Source: Lingula anatina (taxonomy: Eukaryota; Brachiopoda; Lingulata; Lingulida; Lingulidae). Taken from it: DNA of 31,476 bases. Below the pieces are notes generated by a model that saw nothing but the letters and a program-made list of their open reading frames with translations, was not told the origin of the DNA and did not search any database. The DNA lies in NCBI RefSeq assembly GCF_001039355.2, contig NW_019775707.1:98274-129749 (forward strand), given 5' to 3'. The translations under genes and the position numbers were made by a program. Of this stretch, positions 1-7,857 are shown piece after piece (positions within the stretch are counted from its first letter, which is position 1; the number at the start of each line of letters is the position of its first letter).

Positions 1-117
1 CCATGGGGGGAGTCAGATTTTCATTATGAAAATCTGACTGGGGAGTCACATTTTCATAATGAAAATCTGACTGGGGAGTCACATTTTCATGGGAGTCAGA
101 TTTTCATGTTACACCGG
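1..117. repeat. Palindromic repeat at window start
   Basis: Three or four units of a short motif, AGTCAGATTTTCAT, appear in head-to-head pairs (ATTTTCATTATGAAAAT palindromes) separated by GGGGAGTCAC. The stretch ends in an ACCGGT-containing junction at about 107-117. The same motif in opposite orientation opens the repeat at 29424, so the two may be the inverted ends of one inserted element (see findings). It lies in what would be intron 5 of a plexin-like gene. Confidence 0.75.
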
Positions 118-354
118 TACGAGCAGGATCTATCTATCTCAGCGGGGATTCCCGCTAGAGCGCTGTGAATTATAATCCGCTTAATTTTCTGGCACGCCTG
201 CTCTCAACAACATCATGAACCACAAAGTTACTTTAAGTTACAAGAGGGTGTACCAGGCATTTAAGCCGCTTAAACTGAATGCAATTTAGTGAGAATCCCT
301 CACGAGTTAGATCCATCCAGTTAATACGATAGAGTTATGGGAACGGTCCCTTAC
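118..354 (-). other. Part of intron 5, plexin-like copy
   Basis: Non-coding. 118-290 aligns to 15056-15180 of gene B (shared blocks such as CTCAGCGGGGATT and AAACTGAATGCAATTTAG). It is intron sequence between the PSI1 exon (355-455) and an exon 6 that is not next to it here. The matching intron half is at 28874-29363. Confidence 0.6.
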
Positions 355-455
355 TTGTTCTCCAGACTACACCACCCACAGAACGGATCTCTGGATGCCA
401 GACAATCATCACAACTACTGTAACTACCGCAGTCTTCTACCTTTAGTTTACTGAC
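355..455 (-). CDS. Exon 5: PSI1 domain, plexin-like copy C
   Basis: A 101-nt exon with acceptor TTTCCCAG before 455 and donor AA|GTAAGG after 355, ending in phase 2. It encodes VSKLKVEDC, then SCDDC, then DPFCGWCSLENK, the first half of a plexin PSI (plexin-semaphorin-integrin) domain with its CGWC core. The remaining cysteines would come from exon 6. It corresponds to 15418-15518 of gene B but lacks the 69-bp tandem duplication seen there. It probably belongs to the same gene as 30124-30432 and 24725-28873. Confidence 0.85.
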
Positions 456-788
456 CTGGGAAAAGTTTGATTTATACTTACATGTTTGGTTCGCTTTATA
501 ATCAAAATTGAAAGTACTGCTCACATTACATTCAGTTCTTGGGCAAAAAGAAAAAAAACTAAAAAAAGAAATGCGAAGATATTCCAAAAACATCAAACAT
601 TTGGGCCATATTAGCTCATATTTCCCAAAGTAAACTCATAATCAAATTGTACAATTCTTACAGACAGAATATATATTTTTTATTTAAAAAGAGCCAATTT
701 AAACTTTGTACTTTGGTTTATTTCCCCGGTTTATTTGTGCGTATGCTACTTTTCCTTGTCCTTTATGTGCCAGCTGCATAGCACTAAC

Positions 789-911
789 CTTGTATTTGGT
801 CATAACATACACATGCTCCCCTGTGCTATCTAACTGTATATCTTTAACCTCATCGTTTGACACTTGTACTGATTCATATTCTACTGCAGATGTATTAGAC
901 TGAATTAATAT
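789..911 (-). CDS. Exon 4: end of Sema domain, copy C
   Basis: A 123-nt, phase 0-0 exon (41 codons) with acceptor TATTTTCAG and donor AAG|GTTAGT. It encodes ILIQSNTSAVEYESVQV through to HVYVMTKYK. This is the end of the Sema propeller; plexins have a similar 'YVMT..KVSK' motif where Sema meets PSI1. It matches 15852-15974 in gene B with a few substitutions. Confidence 0.85.
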
Positions 912-1278
912 CTGAAAATATGATTAACGGATAGAAATTTCACGCAAGGTTTGTTAAGACATCGTTATATATGTTAAACGGATGTTTTTTTAGTTTTTTA
1001 TAATGAGTCTGAACAAAATTTGCAGAGTAAACCTGTTTAAGTCAGAATACATTTGAAAAAATCTTAACCAATTAAATACGGGGTTCTTTTCTGCTTTATC
1101 ATACTAGGACTTTGTCTACCTTAATATAAAATAATCTTTTTTATAATCAGACTCTCTTTTTAATTAACACAATTGTTTGGTAGATTTACAATTTTACTAT
1201 TATTCAAGAAACGAGAAATTTACTGACGTGCTGTTCGGGTATCAATACAAGAAAACCAACTACTCAATTGTGCGGTAC

Positions 1279-1470
1279 CTTATTTAGTTGTCCGTCAGCA
1301 GTTCCTACAAAAGCCACAGTGTAGCTAGTGGTGGTTGTTGTGGCTACTACTGTCCATGTGGACGACGTGGCTGTCAGAGCAGGGGTTGATGTTGCCGGGG
1401 TGGTTGACACCAGGGGAGTGTTTACCCCACCATAGTCATGGTTACAGTAGTTGGCCCCATAGTTATATGA
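1279..1470 (-). CDS. Exon 3: late Sema domain, copy C
   Basis: A 192-nt, phase 0-0 exon (64 codons) with acceptor CATCCCTAG and donor AAG|GTACCG. It holds a Ser/Thr-rich stretch (STTPATSTPALTATSST) followed by TVAFVGTADGQLNK, which matches the plexin TVAFLGTSDGQLKK motif near the end of the Sema propeller. It is two codons shorter than exon 3 of gene B (16340-16537), which has an extra Tyr-Trp around its NHDYW segment. Confidence 0.85.
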
Positions 1471-1670
1471 CTAGGGATGTAAAAGTACCTCAAATAAAAT
1501 GTCTACAGATGTGAAAGTAGTTAATGAGTACTTGATGAACAGCAAAATTAGATAAAATGTTTATGGACAATCTGCGAATACAACAAGAACACAGGTTTTT
1601 TAAAAGTTGGTATTATTCACATAGCAATTAATTGGCCAACAATGTTGAAATTGATTAAAGGTAAACTTAC

Positions 1671-2649
1671 TGGGAACGAATGGCATCGGCGTGAGCCTCC
1701 TGCGAATTGTGCAGCCTCAGTATTTCCATTTCCAGCGTAGCACTGCTCATATTTATCTTTTATTACTTTGTTTATGCCCTCCATCGGAAATACACACAAA
1801 GATGAAATAGACCCTTTAAGAAAAGTACCCACTACCACATTATGATTACCAAGTTTAGTTACAGACATCGACTTAGCAAGACTAAACGACACGCTAGGAC
1901 TGGCCCCTTCGCAACGTAATGACATTTCAAAGTAAGATTGATAGCCAGCATCATTCTGGCAAATGCGAACTAATCTTGACTCATAACTTGTGCTGCTAGG
2001 TGTTGTCTTTTGATTTGTGGTGAAATAACTGTAACCATCCAATGAGAACCCGGAAACGTAATTTACTGGATACGTACTCTGGACAGTGTGAGAGCGGGTT
2101 ATGTACGTTCCTGTACCGGACAGTGCGCTGTAGTATGTTAATTCCAGTGTCTGTAGAGATCTTGTACTAACAGATGCTACCTGCTCCCGAAGCCTCCCAC
2201 TCTCCCCCTGCCCCGTATACGTAGAAGCCACATATAACACGTCCTGTGAGTTGGGGCCTGGTGCTATAAAAGCAACAGTAGAAGCATCGGGAGAATTAGC
2301 GGCAACGTAATTTTCCAAAGGGTTAGAGCCACGATGTGAAGTAGCCTGTGATATATCAGTGACTGGTCGAGACTCACAAGTACCTTGATATACACTACCA
2401 CAAGATATCAGTTTACCCCCAGACTGGTCTACTACTAGGATTTTGTTGTAGTTGTCTGTGGGCGTTCCCTTTGAGCAGGAAGAAGGAGGTGGACTACAGT
2501 AAGGACTATCCGTGACTGGTCCAGTCGTTACGTTCTGTAACAGTTGCAAGTCACCATTCAGTCGGTACAAAGTATTAACAGCCCCAACATATACAGTCCC
2601 AGTTGCGTTGTCAATCGCTATATTGTTGAACTCAACCGTTGTCTGCCCA
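1671..2649 (-). CDS. Exon 2 (part): Sema domain, copy C
   Basis: Open reading frame of the plexin Sema domain, from the N gap at 2650 to a donor at 1671 (TTCCCA|GTAAGT, phase 0). Plexin hallmarks include VGAVNTLYRL, TGPVTDSPYCSPPPSSC, ILVVDQSGGKLISCGSVYQG, VNYVSGFSLDGYSYF and YESRLVRICQ. It lacks its own start codon: at 2650 it runs into an N and then a second, 94% identical copy of its last 202 bases. Those 202 bases (2448-2649) are identical to 30124-30325. Joining 30432-30124 to 2447-1671 gives an in-frame 1086-nt exon, six codons shorter than that of gene B. Confidence 0.85.
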
Positions 2650-2650
2650 N
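2650..2650. other. Single-N contig join
   Basis: One N inside a Sema exon. The 202 bases on its left (2448-2649) and the 202 on its right (2651-2852) are homologous, with roughly a dozen differences. The join therefore repeats the same piece of coding sequence and looks like an unmerged overlap between paralogous contigs. Confidence 0.9.
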
Positions 2651-2959
2651 GTAGTTGTCTGTGAGTGTTCTCTGTGAGCAGGAAGAAGGAGGTGGACTAC
2701 AATAAGGACTATCAGTGACTGGCCCAGTCGTTACGTTCTGTAACAGTTGCAAGTCGCCTTCTAGTCGGTACAGAGTATTAACAGCTCCAACATATACAGT
2801 ACCAGTTGCGTTGTCAATCGCTATATTGTTGAATTCCACCGTTGACTGCCCACTTGGATAAGAACTGACAGTGGTGGAGGTGGATGCTTTACCTGTCAGA
2901 TTGAATACTAGAGCGGAGAGGAATAGCAACGTCACAAACTTCATTCCTGTTCGCTGCAT
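2651..2959 (-). CDS. Gene A 5' end: signal peptide and start of Sema
   Basis: The first 103 codons of a third plexin-like gene, cut off by the gap at 2650. It begins MQRTGMKFVTLLFLSALVF, a typical signal peptide (basic start, hydrophobic core, then NLTGKAS). It continues with TVEFNNIAIDNATGTVYVGAVNTLYRL, the first blade of a plexin Sema domain. The ATG at 2959 is chosen because a good acceptor (CTTTTCCAG|AGA) ends three bases upstream and because genes B and C start at the homologous ATG. The rest of gene A would lie outside the window if segment 1-2649 is misplaced. Confidence 0.8.
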
Positions 2960-2962
2960 TCT

Positions 2963-3384
2963 CTGGAAAAGGTTTTTAAGAGTACAGGGATATATGTGAA
3001 ATAACTATTACATGTACTATGACACACGGACACAGAGGGTGACGTAATGCCTCCAAAAATGTACGCATAGTGTAATTTATACAGGAAAATAGTCTTTATG
3101 TAGTTGGGTATAACGTCTTTGTTAAACCCTCTACTTACGGGTTTCGAGGACTTTTTACTGTCCTCAAAAGCAGCAGAAGCCGGACGCAAGCTATGAGGAC
3201 TGTTCATGATATGGGGGAAATGGAGTGGCATTTTTCAGTAACCAAGCACTTCAAAGATAACTAACAAGTATTTTTTTTTTTTTTGTTTTGTTTTGTTTGT
3301 TTGATCATGACACAAGATATTCTACAAACATATATATCTTGAAACTTACCTGAGGGACTTTAAGGCTACCAGTACGTTTATATA
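2963..3384 (-). promoter_or_regulatory. Gene A 5' non-coding region / intron 1
   Basis: Just upstream of the start codon, between the acceptor at 2963-2964 and a donor-like CTCAG|GTAAGT at 3350. A TATATAAA lies at 3377-3384, 27 bases before that donor; the same pair occurs in genes B and C. Two readings are possible. Either 3350 ends a short 5' UTR exon, or the TATA box places the start of transcription near 3352 and the region is an unspliced 5' UTR. In the second case a 96-codon upstream reading frame (3231-2941) would overlap the Sema start codon. The sequence alone does not decide. Confidence 0.4.
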
Positions 3385-4490
3385 TGGATCTGCAAGCAAT
3401 ACGTCTCCGTCTGCTATCACTCAAAGATCACTTCCTGATTGCTGGACTTGACTGCGTTGTAACTTGCAGTTGCTATTTTTACAGTGTCTACTATACAACG
3501 TGCGGTACCAAGTAGGCCATACGTGTATAAAGAGAGTGTGATCTGTGTGGGTGTGAAGACGAGATAAGATACAAATGTTCGGCATGCCATAAACACTGAT
3601 ACGACTGTGATTATTTGGTATCATTGATAAGATTTTGGCTAGAAATGTCTATTTTACCAACTTTTTCATTGAACTATTTTTCATGGTTTTTAAATGCTGA
3701 CATCTTTAAAAGATGTAACCACAATGGTTTATTGACCTTAGGCTTACTTCCGCCCCGTTCCGATGAAATCAGGTCTATCACTATGAGAAACTTTGTTCCT
3801 ACTGTTGTGATTTTTAATTTTATTTGAAAATAGGCATTATCACTTTTACATTCTCGTAACGTGGTAGTATTATCTCATACACTGGTACATACACTGATAT
3901 GACAATGTTCATTTTGCATTGTTTAACAGAAAAAATGCTAATGCCCCCCCCCCCCCAACTTACACACTTAAAACCCAAAAAACAGCCTAGATCTCATAAC
4001 TTTCGCAGCGGGGAAATGATCAGCAAGACCAGGCATGGGCAATATTTTGTTTATTGTCTTTTTCTGCTTAACAATGTTTAATCCATCCACTTATTTTGAC
4101 ATATGAAATATGCATGAACGCTCAAGCCTGCTTCAAAAACACAGTGAATGCAATGGTCGGTTACGGTGGACCCCAAGGCAGTAAGATGATCATGGAAGGC
4201 GGCATGTCAAGTTATGAGCGCCAGTCTGAGGTAAATATGTCAGTATGGGTCGTACTAGCTGATTTGATCTCTGAGCCGAATTCCTAATTTATCTATTGTG
4301 TCACTTTTACTGTGCATATTATCAAAGTTGCTCCAAAGAGAAAATGATATCCTATTTTTATAATTGGCTTCTAATAAACCTAGGAAAGAAGATTTATTTT
4401 GGGTCTACGTTACACTGACCCTCTGTTTCGTTATACTGGGACATAGCAGTGTACTGAAGAAGATTGAACATTTCGGTGCCATCGTTCTCT
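3385..4490 (-). other. Conserved upstream block of gene A
   Basis: About 1.1 kb with no supported exon. It aligns at roughly 90-95% to 18888-20160 upstream of gene B, and its first 570 bases align to 30881-31476 upstream of gene C. Gene B carries some extra sequence near 19570-19800. It probably contains the promoter of the array genes. The short reading frames here are not conserved between copies. Confidence 0.5.
3944..3956. repeat. Poly-C run upstream of gene A
   Basis: Thirteen C in a row (a G-run on the coding strand), about 600 bases upstream of the gene A donor. Copy B has ten (19467-19476) and copy C at least eight at the window end (31469-31476). Confidence 0.9.
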
Positions 4491-6049
4491 ACAGAATAGT
4501 GTCGTGAATTAGCTGGTGACATATCTGTGAATGTCGTGCCGAGTAAAAAAGCATCTCTGACCCTGATAGAAGGTAAGAAAAGTTGACATTTGGGAGGAAC
4601 GAGGTGAAGTTATACCGTCGTTTTTTGCAGATCATGATTAGACGGTAGAGCTAAAACTCGTAAGTTAGGCGTAGCAGTTGCGCAGGCGTTAATCCAGCGC
4701 AAAACGCCACGGCCGAAAAAAAGCCAGTTGCAACAAACTAGAAAAGTGTTTACGTCGGTCTTAACTAAGTCGTAAATTTACGCCTGCCAGCTAGGTGGTG
4801 TAAGTCGGTCGTAGCTCGTTTTCCACTATTGCTAGGAAGACACAGAGAGAGTTTGATGACAATTCTACCTCACACCTAAGGAACTCAGGAGTAACATGAG
4901 ATGGGGGAGGCCCAGCTGCTGTATCGTCAGTGGTGATCCTAGCTGTGCTATCAGTAGGACGCATTTTCTTTCCTCTGTTTTCTTTTTTTTTTTTTTTTTT
5001 TACACTTGTGTAAGGACACCTCTGGTCTCTGAGTCAATTATTTTCTTAAATTTATCTAGTTTTCTATTTTGGATTATTATTCTCTTGCATTTTTAGTATC
5101 CTGTCTATTGTGTCTTTTGGGGATTCTTTATTTAATTTGTTTATGTGTGCTGTAACGACGTGTAAAGTCGAGAAATCGGGGAGGAAAAACACTACAGGAG
5201 AACAATTCTTCAGTGTCTGGGATGAATGTATGCATGAACAATATACATATAGACGCAAACTTTAGTAAAAATGGCCAGTGCGGTGGCCAGTATGAGTGAG
5301 GCATGGATGGTGATGAGCAAGGCGTGCACTCTGTAGACCCTAAGACTGCCCACTCTCAAAATAAGCAGGAGCGTATTTAGCCTGTCTTCTGGGTCTTCTG
5401 GAAGACGGCCAGTTTTTCAAGTTTACATTGACGGGTATTTATTCTTTTCTGTCGGAAGACGGTCAATGGATCAACAAAAATAATACGGAAGACTGTCAGA
5501 AAGTATCTCTGGATCCGCCCCTGGTAAGTCATTAGAAGGGTGCGGTTAAGGCCCCTCAGACTGCCCCCACACACACACACACACACAGTCATGTCGCATT
5601 GTCGTCAGATTCAGGTGAGGAGGATGACTGTGATGCAGAGGACTTGTTTGAAGAAAAAGCTAGAGTCTAATGAAGAAGTAGACTCTTTTTTAGATCTCAT
5701 TGATGAAGACCTGGATGACGATGAGGCTCTGGGCAGGGAAAAATTAGCTAGCATGATTAACTAAAGTTCACAAAACCTCTGTCAAAAGATTTAACAAAGA
5801 CATTTTTATGAGCATCACCATTTTTTTTCATATTTTATATTATTCATATTTTACTATATAAATATAGAGACAAAAGTTTAGAATACCAGCATTTTAAGGC
5901 GCATATTATATGCATTAGGGCTCTTGTATTTCTTAAATGCTCATTGCAGCTGCGGACTCCTCATTAGCCCTTCTATACCATCCACGTATTACTGGGCAGT
6001 GAAGCAACGAAGCGTTACTTAGGCATAGTTAAAACGACCGTTTTTTGGT
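4491..6049. other. Copy-specific spacer block, no gene seen
   Basis: This stretch has no counterpart at the matching place in the other spacer, where a Tc1 relic lies instead. It includes MITE-like pieces at 4660-4820 (AAGTCGTAAATTTACG, similar to the element at 6050), a T-run near 4982-5001, and an (AC)n microsatellite at 5569-5587. A short reading frame at 5540-5764 ends in an acidic tail (DLIDEDLDDDEALG), but it starts inside the AC repeat and has no context. I do not call it a gene. Confidence 0.5.
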
Positions 6050-6143
6050 CCCGGTGCAACGGTTATAAGCAGGGAGAGTTAACGGACGCCAGGTGCTGCT
6101 GTTTACGACAGTCGTAAATTTACGCCCCGTTGGTGCAACCGGG
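6050..6143. mobile_element. Short MITE-like element, spacer A
   Basis: Imperfect terminal inverted repeats, CCCGGTGCAACGG on the left against CCGTTGGTGCAACCGGG on the right, enclose an internal palindrome (TTTACGACAGTCGTAAA). The same element is at 21858-21949 in the other spacer, so it predates the duplication. Confidence 0.5.
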
Positions 6144-6148
6144 CCCTG

Positions 6149-7736
6149 GCCCCGTATGCACAAAAAATCCTTATCTTAAGTGAAAAATTCTCCTTAACTT
6201 CCTAAGAAAATTCTTAGCTGAGGAAACCCCTCAAGTGGTATGCACAAAGTACCTTAAGAATTTCCTAAGCCAAGAATTTTCTCAAATAATAGGAATTTCC
6301 TCAACTCTGTAGGATTTCTCTTATGTGTTGAGCTATGTTTAGCCTGTGCATTGACCAATAGAATAACCTGTTACAATAGCTCACACTGGGGAATTCCTGG
6401 GGAATCCATGTTTGAAGGTATCCTTTACTTGGATATGATAGGCCTATCAGTTATTATTAGAAGAGTTGAGATATCAATCGTGTAGGCCAAGAAGTTGTAA
6501 CTTCTTGTGTAGGCCTAGTATTCTTCATACTCTGACAGAAAAAGAGGCATGTCATCCAATCCCCAGACCCAACACTAATAATAATCCAGTGACATAATTA
6601 CATTTTAATCAAAAGGTTTTATCTCTGTTGGCTGATACATGTGCACCCATCTCCCCTATCGGCGATAATTCTGTAAAAAGGCCCCATAAAAAATATTAGT
6701 TTACCATTGTCACCTACAAGAAGTGATTCAGTAGGGCGTATTTTTTGCTCATACAAAAATACATTGAATTTAACCAACGATGCCCTCCGGACCGTCATTA
6801 CATACACTAAAACTTGGAACGTGCCATGAGCAAAGCTAGTAGTAACATAAATTGCAGTGAGAAGCACTCTTAGTACAGGGAGAATCTGTTTTTGTGCATG
6901 AGGTGCACATTTGATGGGGAAAATTTACATTATAATTTTTTTATGTGTGCAGAAAAAGTAATGCGGTCGGGGATGAAAAGTAACATTTTTTCGTGGGCCC
7001 TAAAAAAGAAATAAGCCCAGCATATACTTATTTCATGACTATGGCCACCATTTACATGTCATCGACTTACATATTTTAAGTGTTATCTGTGATGAAAAAT
7101 TGTGGCATGTAATTCATAATATTAATATTAATTTTAATTATTAATTTCACTATTGACCCCACGTATGCATATATTAAATACCCATGTTAATTGCATAAGC
7201 ATTGATGCGTGAGATTCCGTGTTATCAGGTGGTTTTCGGGGATTTCATAAAAAGTGCCCACTCAAAATTTTTCACTTTAGATATCCCTTAACAGAACGAC
7301 AAATTACAAATGTAACTGCCAGAAGATCCTTAATGAAAAGTATCCCCGCTCTATCAAAACGGAATCGCTGGTAAATCTCATGATCTGGGTAAAAATCCAA
7401 AGGATTTCCGCGGTCCCGAAATATTCTTGGTCTTGCGACTGCCCTTTCCAGTTCATCCACTTCTTCACGATAAACAGCAATAATAAGAGCCATAGAGAAA
7501 TAATGTTGCTGCACAGCTTTGAAATGATTGCCACTGTGTTGTACAGTCACTGAATCTAAGGACAAAATTTCCACTTAAGAGACTCAATGAGGTACCTTAA
7601 AGTTAAGGAGATATTTGGGGAAATTCTCATCTTAAGATGCTTTGTGCATACCACTTATGTTAAGGATGATCACTTAAGGAAATTCTTAGGGAAATTCTTA
7701 AAAAAATACACTTAAGATGTTTTGTGCATACGGGGC
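6149..7736. mobile_element. PIF/Harbinger-type DNA transposon, internally deleted
   Basis: A 1588-bp element with clear terminal inverted repeats: GCCCCGTATGCACAAA at the left and its complement TTTGTGCATACGGGGC at the right. Further subterminal CTTAAG/TTCCTAAG repeats lie at 6170-6310 and 7570-7720. It is flanked by CTG on both sides (6146-6148 and 7737-7739), a 3-bp target duplication as expected for PIF/Harbinger. The other spacer has the uninterrupted site (GAGCCCTGGAATTTT, about 21947-21961), so the insertion is younger than the duplication. Only the N-terminal part of a transposase remains (7272-7574). A second minus-strand frame at 6619-6867 is of unknown nature. Target length is slightly ambiguous because the flanks resemble the repeat ends. 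Confidence 0.85.
7272..7574 (-). pseudogene. Harbinger transposase N-terminal fragment
   Basis: A 100-codon frame containing RIFRDRGNPLDFYPDHEIYQ, then RFRFDRAGILFIKDLL. This is the well-known N-terminal motif of HARBI1-like transposases (FRDR.NPL...D.E...RFRF.R..I..I.DLL). A full transposase has about 350 residues with a DDE catalytic core. None of the core is present downstream, so this is a remnant in an internally deleted element. The recognisable match ends near 7310. Confidence 0.8.
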
Positions 7737-7774
7737 CTGGATTTTAATTAATCGGTCCATCGTACAAAATATGT

Positions 7775-7778
7775 AAAA
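7775..7778 (-). terminator. Pol III T-run after tRNA-Asn
   Basis: Four T on the transcribed strand, six bases after the tRNA 3' end. This is the usual RNA polymerase III stop. Confidence 0.6.
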
Positions 7779-7783
7779 TGGAC

Positions 7784-7790
7784 CGTCCCT

Positions 7791-7851
<61 letters not shown>

Positions 7852-7857
7852 AGAGAC
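7784..7857 (-). tRNA. tRNA-Asn (GTT), spacer A
   Basis: A 74-nt cloverleaf. Acceptor stem GTCTCTG/CAGGGAC (one G-T pair), D arm GCGC/GCGC, anticodon stem TTCGG/CCGAA with loop CTGTTAA (anticodon GTT), variable loop AGGTT, T arm GGTGG/CCACC with loop TTCAAGC, discriminator G. There is no intron and CCA is not encoded, as in eukaryotes. A and B box promoters are intact (GTGGCGCAATCGG, GGTTCAAGC). An identical gene sits at the same place in the next spacer. Confidence 0.95.

Noticed and set aside
706-903. Plus-strand 65-codon frame
   Set aside because: Antisense of exon 4 (789-911), which has proper splice sites and plexin similarity on the minus strand.
5540-5764. Plus-strand frame with an acidic tail (DLIDEDLDDDEALG)
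   Set aside because: Starts within an (AC)n repeat, has no splice context and no counterpart in the other spacer. Another frame over the same bases is also acidic.
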